Part shown: positions 45,239 through 53,149 of the stretch, piece by piece | Position numbering within the stretch: the stretch's first letter is position 1 | How the letters are laid out: each line of letters starts with the position of its first letter | Source of the DNA: Bacillota bacterium | GTDB taxonomy: Bacteria > Bacillota > Clostridia > Acetivibrionales > Acetivibrionaceae | Assembly (NCBI GenBank): GCA_023398495.1 | Contig: JAEWSG010000117.1 | Location: forward strand, 62,001-126,000 | Direction of reading: 5' to 3' | Length of the DNA stretch: 64,000 bases | Translations under genes and position numbers: made by a program | The notes under the pieces: generated by a model | What the model saw: the letters and a program-made list of their open reading frames with translations, nothing else | Told to the model about the DNA's origin: nothing | Databases searched by the model: none

Positions 45239-46222
45239 CTATCCAACCACTTTATACAACTCATCTGATAAAGGCTCAGTTATAGCAATATGTCCAGCTT
45301 CCGACACCAGTATTTTTTCTGAGGTATCGGTTATCTGTCCGATTATAGTAGCCTTTACTCCTTCACTTTCCAATTGTCTTACCACTTCTCTTCCATTCTT
45401 ACAGGTAATAATCATACAACCGCTTGAAATAAGTTTTAAGGGATCAATATTATAGATTCTACAAAGCTTAAGAGTTTCCTCCTTGACAGGTATCCGGTTA
45501 CTGTAAACCAATGCCCCTTTTCCGGATGCTTCTGTCACTTCCCAAATTGCACCAAGAACTCCTCCTTCCGTTATATCATGCATTGAATTTACCCCAAATC
45601 TTCCCGCTATGATTCCTTCCTTTACAACACTAATATTTTTTAATAAAGCTTTCGAGCTTTCAAGAACATCTTTTTCTACTTTATTACAGAGTTCTTCCTC
45701 TTTATCATGTGCAATAATTGCAGTTCCTTCAATACCGGCATATTTGGTAATAATGATATCATCACCTGCTTGAGCACCTGATGTTGTTACCAACTTGTCC
45801 TTTAATACATTCCCCACAGCAGTAGTAATTATTACAAAACGGTTGACAGCACTGGTAACCTCGGTGTGTCCTCCAATTATATCTACATTCAGAGAATTAG
45901 CAGTATCACATATCTGAGTCATTATCAACTCAAGTTCCTTTTCTGTCGCCCTGGGGGGCACAAGAATAGTAACAAGCAATCCTAGAGGCTCTGCACCACA
46001 TGATGCAACATCATTACATGAAATATGTACAGCTAAACGTCCCACTTCGTTTATTGCACCAGTTATCGGGTCTGATGACAACACACACACATTATCCCCA
46101 AAATCAACTGCACAACAATCTTCACCCACTTTAGGCCTTACAAGTATTTCTTTTCTGTTGCCCTTTATTTTATCAAGAATAACCTCTTTTAAAACAGTAT
46201 TCGGAATTTTTCCTATTTCCAT
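45239..46222 (-). CDS. AIR synthase-related protein (HypE/ThiL-like fold)
   Basis: 327 residues with the PurM/HypE two-domain fold: N-terminal half VGEDCCAVDFGDNVCVLSSD, HISCNDVASCGAEPLG and GHTEVTSAVNRFVI; C-terminal half VNSMHDITEGGVLGAIWEV and ISSGCMIITC. The family couples ATP hydrolysis to amide or phosphate chemistry (HypE, ThiL, PurM, SelD). The terminal cysteine of true HypE is absent, no hyp genes are nearby, and length fits the stand-alone archaeal/clostridial branch of unknown substrate. Confidence 0.82.
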   Translation of the reverse strand: MEIGKIPNTVLKEVILDKIKGNRKEILVRPKVGEDCCAVDFGDNVCVLSSDPITGAINEVGRLAVHISCNDVASCGAEPLGLLVTILVPPRATEKELELIMTQICDTANSLNVDIIGGHTEVTSAVNRFVIITTAVGNVLKDKLVTTSGAQAGDDIIITKYAGIEGTAIIAHDKEEELCNKVEKDVLESSKALLKNISVVKEGIIAGRFGVNSMHDITEGGVLGAIWEVTEASGKGALVYSNRIPVKEETLKLCRIYNIDPLKLISSGCMIITCKNGREVVRQLESEGVKATIIGQITDTSEKILVSEAGHIAITEPLSDELYKVVG

Positions 46223-46272
46223 ATTGCCTCCACACTGATTTAATAAAACTGTCCAATAACAAAATCATATTT

Positions 46273-46395
46273 TATAATAACATATCGCAGCGGAAGCTGC
46301 AATCAAAGTAGTAGGTTCCTCTGCGATTAACAGATGAACTATATCTTCCAAAAAATTTGTTAAAAAACAACAAACTTTTTAAGAAGAATAGTATA
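46273..46395 (+). repeat. Family F imperfect repeat, copy F3
   Basis: The longest F copy: CATATCGCAGCGGAAGCTGC, ATCAAAGTAGTAGG, then CAAACTTTTTAAGAAGAATAG at the other end. Confidence 0.5.
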
Positions 46396-46425
46396 AAAAA
46401 TAGCTCATATTAAGAGCTAATTTTA
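46394..46425 (-). terminator. Terminator of the DUF2225 gene
   Basis: On the minus strand TTAGCTC, TTAATAT, GAGCTA and TTTTTT. It overlaps the end of F3. Confidence 0.8.
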
Positions 46426-46447
46426 TTCTTTTTCAAGAAACAAATTT

Positions 46448-47134
46448 TTAAATAGCCTTTTTATTCTTTTCCCTCTGTTGCCTTACCAAATGATACTGTT
46501 CTCTTGCCATCTCAATAAGGACCTTGTTTGCTTTTGCAGCAGGTGAGCTCATGAGCTTATTAAACCATATAGTTGCACTCTCAAGATCACCAATTCTTCT
46601 GTTTAGCTCTGCCATTAAATACATGCATGTAGACTCATCAAGCTTATTTATAGGAAAGGTTTCCTTATCATATGCTTCATTATAAAATCTCAAGGCATGT
46701 TTTAAAAACTCATTTTCTTTTTCATCACTATTTAATCTATAAAGCCAGGCAATTCTAATGCAAACCTTTGCCAGGTCACTGGCTTTTGCATTAATCATCT
46801 GAAGATTGTACAGTGCCAGCTTAAAGGTCTCCATTGCACTTTCGACATTTCTCTCCCCACAAAACTTTCTGCTTTTCCAATAGGGCGAAATGTTTTTCAT
46901 GACTTTCTTAGCTTCCTCGTCGGAAAGTTCTTCAAACCTTTCTCCCTGAGCTGCATATCCGCAATATTCACACACCCACACATCATATAGAATCGGGTTT
47001 ATACCCTCGTAATATATGCAAAAATCCGTATCTTTTGATTTTATGGTACAAGCTTTAGACCTGACTTTTGTCACTTCAATTTTCATTTTGCATACGGGAC
47101 AGAAAATTTCTTTACTATATAAGGAATCGCTCAT
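46448..47134 (-). CDS. DUF2225 domain protein (zinc-binding, TPR-like)
   Basis: 228 residues. The N terminus has two cysteine pairs, FCPVCKMKIEV and VCEYCGYAAQ, a zinc site conserved in DUF2225. The rest is a helical-repeat region resembling TPRs (AMETFKLALYNLQMI, AWLYRLNSDEKENEFLKHALRFYNEAY, DLESATIWFNKLMSS). Found mainly in clostridia and bacilli; role unknown, probably scaffolding. It starts 48 bases after the VanW gene's stop codon and may be co-transcribed with it. Confidence 0.87.
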   Translation of the reverse strand: MSDSLYSKEIFCPVCKMKIEVTKVRSKACTIKSKDTDFCIYYEGINPILYDVWVCEYCGYAAQGERFEELSDEEAKKVMKNISPYWKSRKFCGERNVESAMETFKLALYNLQMINAKASDLAKVCIRIAWLYRLNSDEKENEFLKHALRFYNEAYDKETFPINKLDESTCMYLMAELNRRIGDLESATIWFNKLMSSPAAKANKVLIEMAREQYHLVRQQREKNKKAI

Positions 47135-47182
47135 TAAAACCCCTCATTTCCCACAAAATTCTGTGCCTTTGCTTATAACTGC

Positions 47183-48571
47183 TTAGATTGCAGCTTCCAT
47201 GGTGATTTGTCTATAGTAATTAGGACTAACCCTTATCACTCCTCTTACAGCCTGATAAACATCTTCTGAAACTTTTTCACGTTCAATCAGCTTGTTATTC
47301 CCATCATAGGTTTCACGATACACAACTACCCTGCGACCTGTTACAGCATTCTTATCTACTACAACCTGACCATCTGGAACAGTCGGGTCTACTAAAACTA
47401 TATCTTTTCCGGGTGAAATTTCTTTGACTACTACCGACTTAAGTCTGACACTTTGCAATTCCTCTTCCTTTTTCCCAACGATTTTTATAACAATTGAATT
47501 TCCGGACGCTTGAGCACTTATGAGTACAGGGTATTCTTTATTGTTTCTGAACTTAAAGTCTATATACCCTTCCGATATAGTTGCGTCCTGACCTGGTTGC
47601 ACATAACCTAAAGGCATGGAGTGGGGTCTCCTCTCCACAACTTCAAGCTTAGTCTTCAATACAGCAACATAAAGAGTTGTTGTCACCTGACATACACCAC
47701 CGCCAACTCCTTCTAAATAATTTCCTTTTATAATAACAGGTGCATTTCTGTACCCATTACTGATACTTCTTGTTCCTAATGCTTTATCCATTGAAAACTC
47801 ATCACCAGGCAACAGAAGTGTATTGTTTATCCTGTCACATGCCAGCCTTATATTATAGCTTCTATCTGTTTTTTGTGTATTAAAAGATGTAGAAAAGGAA
47901 GATATAACCTTATCTATTACGGAAAGCTGATGGTATTGAATTCTTGGCAGTATATCATCTACCTTTAATTCAATTGGAGAAAAATTTCTCTCCATTAGTA
48001 TATTTTCTATCATATCCAAGTTTTTGTCAACGTCGAAACTTTTCCCTATTACTTCCTTATTGAGGTTTACTTTACCGTTTTTAAATATAGCAGAAGCATT
48101 TGCTTCTTTTTGGTCAATTTCATTTTTTATGCCTTCTAATATATTTCTTAGCTTTTTTACATTAAATTTATTGGCAATATGTATATTTACATTATCCCCT
48201 CTGACTTTGTAAATAGCCATAAGACGACTGAAAATGTTTCCTTCACGTCCAATTCTATAAGCCATCTCAATAGCACCATCTGTTAAGAAACTATAGGATA
48301 TATCATTTAAGTCAACTATCCATTCTTTATTTTCATGCCTTAGTACTATATTGTTTCCATTAACAGTCCTGTTGAGTTCTTCCTGAAGCATCTGTTTCGC
48401 CTTTGCTTTATTTATTCCTGCTACATTAATATTTTCAATTCTTACACCTTTATAAAACGTCTTCTGATTCAGAACCCATGCGGAAAAAAGTATAATTACC
48501 ATATTGATTAACAATATAGTGCTGATTATTAATATTATAGTTTTCTTTTTGAATGCCAAATTCTGTAACAT
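47183..48571 (-). CDS. VanW family protein with peptidoglycan-binding-like N-terminal domains
   Basis: 462 residues. One N-terminal membrane anchor (about 12-32), a PG_binding_4-type region (about 40-220), the VanW domain (about 230-365: SSFSTSFNTQKTDRSYNIRL, LLPGDEFSMDKALG, GVGGGVCQVTTTLY, RRPHSMPLGYVQPG) and a G5-like C-terminal segment (about 385-450). The domain faces the cell wall. VanW is named from a vancomycin-resistance cluster, but its biochemical role is not defined and this gene has no vanHAX neighbours, so resistance should not be inferred. Confidence 0.9.
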   Translation of the reverse strand: MLQNLAFKKKTIILIISTILLINMVIILFSAWVLNQKTFYKGVRIENINVAGINKAKAKQMLQEELNRTVNGNNIVLRHENKEWIVDLNDISYSFLTDGAIEMAYRIGREGNIFSRLMAIYKVRGDNVNIHIANKFNVKKLRNILEGIKNEIDQKEANASAIFKNGKVNLNKEVIGKSFDVDKNLDMIENILMERNFSPIELKVDDILPRIQYHQLSVIDKVISSFSTSFNTQKTDRSYNIRLACDRINNTLLLPGDEFSMDKALGTRSISNGYRNAPVIIKGNYLEGVGGGVCQVTTTLYVAVLKTKLEVVERRPHSMPLGYVQPGQDATISEGYIDFKFRNNKEYPVLISAQASGNSIVIKIVGKKEEELQSVRLKSVVVKEISPGKDIVLVDPTVPDGQVVVDKNAVTGRRVVVYRETYDGNNKLIEREKVSEDVYQAVRGVIRVSPNYYRQITMEAAI

Positions 48572-48612
48572 ATGAATACCTTCTATTTAGAATAATGTAT
48601 GGATATCAAATA

Positions 48613-48727
48613 TTAGTGCTTTTGAACATAATTCATTTCTAGAAATGAATTCTACAAAATGCACATCCTATGTTTTTTGCTGATTACCAAAATTAAATTC
48701 TAGAATTTTATTTTGTTAATCAGCATT
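48613..48727 (+). repeat. Family D two-hairpin element, copy D2
   Basis: TTAGTGCTTTTGAACATAAT to GTTAATCAGCA. Both hairpins are present: CATTTC-TAG-AAATG and AAATTC-TAG-AATTTTA. Its right end is replaced by, and joined without a gap to, element C3. Confidence 0.88.
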
Positions 48728-48830
48728 ATAGATAACGTACACTAAAGTTAAATTTATATAGCACCCAAACGTTATCTAATTTAGATGAAAAACATCCTTT
48801 AATTTTAACTTTAGAGTTTTTCATCTATAG
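48727..48830 (-). repeat. Family C two-hairpin element, copy C3
   Basis: Inverted relative to C1, near-identical to C2: TATAGATAACGTACACTAAA to AGTTTTTCATCTATAG. Confidence 0.9.
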
Positions 48831-48954
48831 TATTCTCAAAAATCCTGTTAAAAAAACAAAACCCATGACTTTTTTACTCTTAAAGATATCCACATATTAT
48901 ATAAATACTGCACTACATACCCATTATATTACACTTATCCAACATTTTAATTAT

Positions 48955-49035
48955 GGTACGCCTAAAATATAAGTTACTATTCTGGATAACGAAAAAACTT
49001 GATCTGTCGTTGTAAAATCATTTTCACGATTTATA
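48955..49035 (+). repeat. Hybrid of a family A left half and a family B tail, copy A5/B
   Basis: GGTACGCCTAAAATATAAGT and GGATAACGAAAAAACTTGAT are the left half of family A (to about 49004); TTGTAAAATCATTTTCACGA (from about 49010) is the distal end of family B. It ends four bases before the thiI stop codon. Confidence 0.75.
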
Positions 49036-49038
49036 TAG

Positions 49039-50211
49039 CTACTTAAGCGTTATAACTTCGGTGTTTTCAATAGCTTTATCAATTAAGCCTTCAAGGTCAG
49101 CCCTTTTTTCAAATTGGAGTATTTTTTCAAGTATCGGTTTTGTGTTAGGATGTTTGGCAACAAAAACCGTGCAGCAATCTTCATAAGGAAGAATAGAGGT
49201 TTCAAATGTACCTATCTTTCTAGCAATATCTATGACTTCATTTTTGTCCATTCCAATTAACGGTCTGAAAACCGGCATTTTCACGACAGCATTTGTTACA
49301 TACAAACTTTGTATTGTCTGGCTCGCCACCTGACCAACACTTTCTCCTGTCACAAGTGCTAAAGCTCCAACTTTTTCTGCTATTCTTTCTGCTATCGTCA
49401 TCATTACTCTTCTCATAATTATTGTTAGTTGATCCTGTGGACACTTTTCGTTTATCTCAAGCTGGATATCAGTAAATGGTACTATATGGAGATTTATTTT
49501 GATGCCATATGATGTAAGAATTTTAGCAAGCTCAATAACTTTTTCCTTTGCCCTTTCACTTGTATAAGGGTAACTATAGAAATGCACAGCATCAATCTCT
49601 ACGCCTCTTTTAGCAATCATCCAACCTGCAACCGGACTATCTATTCCCCCTGACAAAAGCAACAAAGCCTTTCCGTTTGTACCTGTAGGCATACCGCAAG
49701 ACGCCTGAATGATCTCCGAATATATATATGTGAATTCTCTTACCTCTACATAAAAAATAAATTCCGGATTCTTAACATCTACGACTAATTCGGGGAAATT
49801 CTCAAGAATGTGTCCGCCAAGCTCTTTGCTGATTTCAGGAGAGTCCATAGGAAAACTTTTATTTCCCCTTTTTGTCTCCACCTTAAAGGTTTTATATCCT
49901 TTTCTGGATATCAAATCTTTTACCATAATAACCGACTTCTCTTTCATAACTTCATAGTCAGTTTCAATTTTCCAAACCGGACTTACGGAAACTATACCAA
50001 AAACCTTTGTTAAAAGATTTATCGCTTCATCAAAATCGTAATCCAAAGCCTCAGGCTCTATATATATTCTTGCCTGGGATTTAAACACAGTGGCTTTTCC
50101 TAAATGGTGAATTGCTTTTTTTATATTGTCAATCAATTTTCTTTCAAAGGTCGGTCTATTTAAACCTTTAAGCAGAATCTCACCATATCTGACCAAAATA
50201 ACTCTTTTCAT
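49039..50211 (-). CDS. thiI: tRNA 4-thiouridine synthase ThiI
   Basis: 390 residues: the short form without a rhodanese domain, as in Bacillus. Order: NFLD and THUMP domains (about 1-165) and a PP-loop ATPase with LLSGGIDSPVAGW (about 184-196). It adenylates U8 of tRNA and inserts sulfur, and can also supply sulfur for thiamine. The start codon overlaps the last four bases of the cysteine desulfurase gene just upstream, a pairing in which the desulfurase is the dedicated sulfur donor in low-GC Gram-positives. Confidence 0.96.
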   Translation of the reverse strand: MKRVILVRYGEILLKGLNRPTFERKLIDNIKKAIHHLGKATVFKSQARIYIEPEALDYDFDEAINLLTKVFGIVSVSPVWKIETDYEVMKEKSVIMVKDLISRKGYKTFKVETKRGNKSFPMDSPEISKELGGHILENFPELVVDVKNPEFIFYVEVREFTYIYSEIIQASCGMPTGTNGKALLLLSGGIDSPVAGWMIAKRGVEIDAVHFYSYPYTSERAKEKVIELAKILTSYGIKINLHIVPFTDIQLEINEKCPQDQLTIIMRRVMMTIAERIAEKVGALALVTGESVGQVASQTIQSLYVTNAVVKMPVFRPLIGMDKNEVIDIARKIGTFETSILPYEDCCTVFVAKHPNTKPILEKILQFEKRADLEGLIDKAIENTEVITLK

Positions 50212-51371
50212 CTCTTTCCTCCACGTCTTATATTAATTTGGGGCAAAATAACTTTTAAAGCATTAATTGTCTCATCAACATCTTCAATTGTATTAAAAGC
50301 AGAAAAACTAAACCTGACAGCACCATCAATTTTATCAGGTTTCAAACCTAATGCTTTTAGTACATGGCTGTGTATGTTCTTCCTTGAAGAGCATGCAGAA
50401 CCTGTAGAAACAAATATATTTTTCATCTCAAGATGATGCAGAAGAACTTCTGAACGAATATTGGCAAATGCCACGTTCAAGATATATGGCGAAGAACCTT
50501 CAGGAGAAATAATAAATGTATCTTCAGCAAGTTCTTTTCTTAATTTCTCTATAAAATAGCCCTTTAGTATATTGCATTTTTCATAGTTCTCTTCCAGTTT
50601 TTTATGAGTAATATCAGCTGCCATTCCAAAACCACAAATACCCGAAACGTTTTCAGTGCCTGACCTCATAGAAAACTCCTGACCTCCACCGGAGAATATA
50701 GGATGAACCTTTATTCCCTTCTTTATGTATAAAGCACCTGTACCCTTTGGACCGTGAATCTTATGGGAACTCATCGACATTAAATCTATACCAAGCTTTT
50801 TAGGTACTATTCTTATCTTCCCAAAAGCCTGTATAGCGTCCACATGTATTGCAGTTTCCCTGTTTATGCTGTTTTTTATTTCCACTATATCATTTAAGGG
50901 CTGCAAAGTCCCTATCTCATTATTAACATAAATTACACTGATTAAAGCAGTATCAGCATTTATAGAGCCTCTCAAACTTTCAAGATTAATTATCCCTTTA
51001 TTATCTACGTCAAGGAAATCTACTGTGTAGCCTCTCTCCACTAAATGCTTGTACACTTCCAATACTGAAGGATGCTCAATCTTTGTGGCTATAATATGCT
51101 TACCCCTTCTTGGGTTTGCTTCCAGATAACCAAGTATGGCAAGATTGTTGGCTTCTGTACCGCCTGAAGTAAAATAAATTTCCTGACTATCTGCTCCTAA
51201 GGATTTGGCAATTGCTTCCCTTGCACTTTTTACATGTTTCTCTGCTTCCAAACCTTTAGAGTGCATTGATGACGGGTTACCATATACATTTTTATTTATT
51301 TTATAAATATAATCAATAACCTCATCATATGGCCTTGTTGTTGCACTATTATCAAGGTATATCTCCCTCAT
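50208..51371 (-). CDS. Cysteine desulfurase (NifS/IscS family), partner of ThiI
   Basis: 387 residues. A PLP enzyme that takes sulfur from cysteine. Visible: LDNSATTRP, the PLP-lysine segment SSHKIHGPKGTGALY (about 201-215) and the catalytic cysteine in STGSACSSRK (about 325). The loop carrying the cysteine has the long NifS/IscS-type form. The four-base overlap with thiI argues for a role in tRNA thiolation rather than Fe-S assembly. A terminator at 51481-51525 isolates it from the PilZ gene, so a promoter should lie in 51372-51480, where F4 is found. Confidence 0.94.
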   Translation of the reverse strand: MREIYLDNSATTRPYDEVIDYIYKINKNVYGNPSSMHSKGLEAEKHVKSAREAIAKSLGADSQEIYFTSGGTEANNLAILGYLEANPRRGKHIIATKIEHPSVLEVYKHLVERGYTVDFLDVDNKGIINLESLRGSINADTALISVIYVNNEIGTLQPLNDIVEIKNSINRETAIHVDAIQAFGKIRIVPKKLGIDLMSMSSHKIHGPKGTGALYIKKGIKVHPIFSGGGQEFSMRSGTENVSGICGFGMAADITHKKLEENYEKCNILKGYFIEKLRKELAEDTFIISPEGSSPYILNVAFANIRSEVLLHHLEMKNIFVSTGSACSSRKNIHSHVLKALGLKPDKIDGAVRFSFSAFNTIEDVDETINALKVILPQINIRRGGKR

Positions 51372-51435
51372 TCTCTCTCCCTCTTTGCATTATTATACTT
51401 AGATAAACCTGCCTGATTTTATTACTAAAACATTC

Positions 51436-51473
51436 TAACATATCACAGCGGTAGCTGCAATTAAAGAGTATAT
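51436..51473 (+). repeat. Family F fragment, copy F4
   Basis: AACATATCACAGCGGTAGCT and GCAATTAAAGAGTAT match the start of F3. Confidence 0.45.
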
Positions 51474-51480
51474 AGAATAA

Positions 51481-51525
51481 AAAATGCTTTACTTTAGGTT
51501 ATATCCCAGTAAAGCATTTTATACC
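51481..51525 (-). terminator. Terminator of the PilZ gene
   Basis: On the minus strand AAATGCTTTACT, a 14-base loop, AGTAAAGCATTT and TTTT. Confidence 0.85.
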
Positions 51526-51533
51526 TGTTTGCT

Positions 51534-51555
51534 CTGTAATGTTAAAAAGCACTAG
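51534..51555 (-). repeat. Extra terminal piece of family E beside E4
   Basis: TGTAATGTTAAAAAGCACTAG repeats exactly the terminal 21 bases of E4 (51640-51660), so E4 is bounded by a direct repeat of its own end. Confidence 0.7.
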
Positions 51556-51660
51556 TACCTCGTATAAGAATTAATTTCTAGAGCGTGCGAGGCACAATCA
51601 GATGAAGTGCATTTTTAACATTATGAAAAACTAGAAATCTGTAATGTTAAAAAGCACTAG
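51552..51660 (-). repeat. Family E two-hairpin element, copy E4
   Basis: Full length between CTAG (51552-51555) and CTAG (51657-51660). The last CTAG contributes the TAG stop codon of the PilZ gene. Arms TTTTTAACATTA/TAATGTTAAAAA and GTGCCTCG/CGAGGTAC. Confidence 0.9.
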
Positions 51661-52316
51661 GAATCAAAGTTTAGCCAATTAAGGTAGTGATGGAGACATT
51701 TTAGATTTGATTCCGATATTCCATTTATTTCAATACCATATTCGTAATAACCGTTACCTTTATTCCTTCTTACAATTCCGCCTGTAAATGTCAGTTTGTT
51801 TGTCCTGTCAAGTACAACCTCGACCATCAAATTCTCCTCTGTTGACAAATATTCTGAACAGTTTACCTTTATTCCGCCCGTACTCATATTCTTTACAACT
51901 GCAAACACCCGATTCACAAACCCTGGTAAAGTTATGTTTGCCATCAGGCTTACATAATATCTCTCATACTTTCTTAAATCCTTCAATTTTTCAATGTAAT
52001 TTGTAGTAATAGTCATCTCAAGTGGGCTTATAGCGTGTACATTATTTATTTCTCCGCTGATCACATACAATTCTTTATTATTGGAATAATTTATTACTAC
52101 AGGATCCCTCGGAAAGAAAAAAGTCTCCTGTAATTCTTCCTTAGTAACCAGTCTTAATGTATTATCACTTTTATCTGCAACATATGCATTTATGTATTCA
52201 AACATTTTAAAGTGCTTAATTTCAAGACTCGTACCAACCTTCACCATTTTATTGAGGTTTTTTCCGGAGAACAAAGAAGAAATTCCTGTTTTTTCGTCCA
52301 AATTATATTTAGACAT
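51657..52316 (-). CDS. PilZ domain protein (YcgR-like c-di-GMP receptor)
   Basis: 219 residues: an N-terminal YcgR-like beta domain (about 15-100) and a C-terminal PilZ domain (about 105-215). In PilZ, RKYERYYVSL supplies an arginine-containing start, although the canonical R-x3-R is RKYER here, and NMSTGGIKV is the (D/N)-x-S-x2-G motif, so c-di-GMP binding is expected. YcgR-type proteins slow flagellar motors or act on envelope synthesis. The TAG stop lies in repeat E4. A c-di-GMP riboswitch lies 570 bases upstream, pointing away from this gene. Confidence 0.9.
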   Translation of the reverse strand: MSKYNLDEKTGISSLFSGKNLNKMVKVGTSLEIKHFKMFEYINAYVADKSDNTLRLVTKEELQETFFFPRDPVVINYSNNKELYVISGEINNVHAISPLEMTITTNYIEKLKDLRKYERYYVSLMANITLPGFVNRVFAVVKNMSTGGIKVNCSEYLSTEENLMVEVVLDRTNKLTFTGGIVRRNKGNGYYEYGIEINGISESNLKCLHHYLNWLNFDS

Positions 52317-52444
52317 GACCCCACTCCTCTCAAAGGTATACTTGTATGTGCAACAAACACATCATATTATTTATATATAGTTTTATTGCAAAATATGGAG
52401 AATGCTTTAAAAACAAATTTTTCGTAATGTAAATCAGGAACTTT

Positions 52445-52547
52445 TTAGTGCTGATTTACATAATTAAATTCTGTTAATCAGCAAAAACATAGGATGTGCA
52501 TTTTGCATAATTCATTTCTAGAAATGAATTATGTTCAAGAGCACTAG
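52445..52547 (-). repeat. Family D two-hairpin element, copy D3
   Basis: Inverted; TTAGTGCTGATTTACATAAT to GTTCAAGAGCACTAG. The hairpin with CATTTC-TAG-GAAATG is intact; the other is shortened. Confidence 0.85.
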
Positions 52548-52561
52548 TTATAGCATATTTT

Positions 52562-52650
52562 AAACTCTGCCAAACTTAAGAAATGCACTAACAGTTTATG
52601 CCTTCTAAACTTTAGAAATTAATTCTATTACAGGTCATCAGACTTTTGTA
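52562..52650 (-). repeat. Family E degenerate element, copy E5
   Basis: Only scattered matches remain: AAATGCACTAACAGTTTATG, TTTAGAAATTAATTCTATTACAGG. Together with D3, the riboswitch and D4 it occupies the 833-base region between PilZ and recO. Confidence 0.5.
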
Positions 52651-52830
52651 TTGCATGAAATAATTCAAACTTAATTATACCATATTTCTACACAAATTAA
52701 CATATGTTTTGAGAATTTTTTTCTAGATAAGATTTTACAAGGACAAATTGAATTTTGATGATAATAAACGAATAATAATTTTTTACTCTAAAATATTAAA
52801 AAAACACTTTATTTTTTTCTACCTCTATGA

Positions 52831-52836
52831 TATAAT
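52831..52836 (+). promoter_or_regulatory. Candidate -10 box of the c-di-GMP riboswitch RNA
   Basis: TATAAT, about 60 bases before the aptamer. No good -35 is seen 17 bp upstream. Confidence 0.5.
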
Positions 52837-52890
52837 AAATAATGTAATACAATATTTCCTCCCGATCACGGTATAAGGAGATATAAATAG

Positions 52891-52995
52891 TGACTTATGA
52901 AACAGGGCAAAGTCGTTGAAAGGCGACGACGCAAAGCTTTGGGTCTACGGTTTGAGGCAAAGCCCTTAAACTACGATTGCCAGGTTGCCATTAAA
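52891..52995 (+). ncRNA. Class I cyclic di-GMP riboswitch (GEMM-I), without a downstream gene
   Basis: All conserved GEMM-I blocks are present in order: ACAGGGCAAA, a stem GTCGTT-GAAA-GGCGAC with its GAAA tetraloop, GACGCAAAGC, GGGTCTA, a hairpin GTTTGAGGC/GCCCTTAAAC, and GATTGCCAGGTTGCC at the 3' side. The aptamer binds c-di-GMP and normally controls a gene directly downstream. Here a terminator follows 30 bases later and the next gene (recO) is on the opposite strand, so no target is visible in cis. It could be a stand-alone sensor RNA or an orphan left after loss of its gene. Confidence 0.92.
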
Positions 52996-53020
52996 AGTTC
53001 TGTTTATACTCTTTTAAATA

Positions 53021-53062
53021 AAAAGGAAATAGGTCATTAATATTTCCTTATACCATTTTTTT
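53021..53062 (+). terminator. Terminator of the riboswitch RNA
   Basis: AAGGAAATA, a 9-base loop, TATTTCCTT, then ATACCATTTTTTT. It probably serves as the riboswitch expression platform or simply the RNA's end. Confidence 0.8.
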
Positions 53063-53096
53063 AATATTGTTTACAATAATAAAGAGTTTATATATA

Positions 53097-53143
53097 TTTT
53101 GCATAATTCATTTCTAGAAATGAATTATGTTCAAAAGCACTAG
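53097..53143 (-). repeat. Family D half element, copy D4
   Basis: A single hairpin (CATAATTCATTTC-TAG-GAAATGAATTATG) plus the terminal GCACTAG; six bases from the recO stop codon. Nearly the same as D5. Confidence 0.8.
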
Positions 53144-53149
53144 TTATTT

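Larger units (their letters stand above)
48572..49038. other. Repeat-filled gap between VanW and thiI
   Basis: 467 bases: element D2, directly joined to C3, then about 125 bases of unassigned AT-rich sequence, then the A5/B hybrid abutting the thiI stop codon. No gene seen. Confidence 0.7.

Noticed and set aside
45239..46222. Hydrogenase maturation factor HypE
   Set aside because: The fold fits, but the C-terminal cysteine motif and neighbouring hyp genes are missing.
47183..48571. Vancomycin resistance gene
   Set aside because: VanW domains are common in clostridia and there are no vanH, vanA or vanX genes nearby.
52898..53040. A 47-codon frame starting ATGAAACAGGGC across the riboswitch
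   Set aside because: It reads exactly through the conserved aptamer and its codons follow the RNA consensus; the apparent AAGGAG before it is not evidence enough of a peptide.
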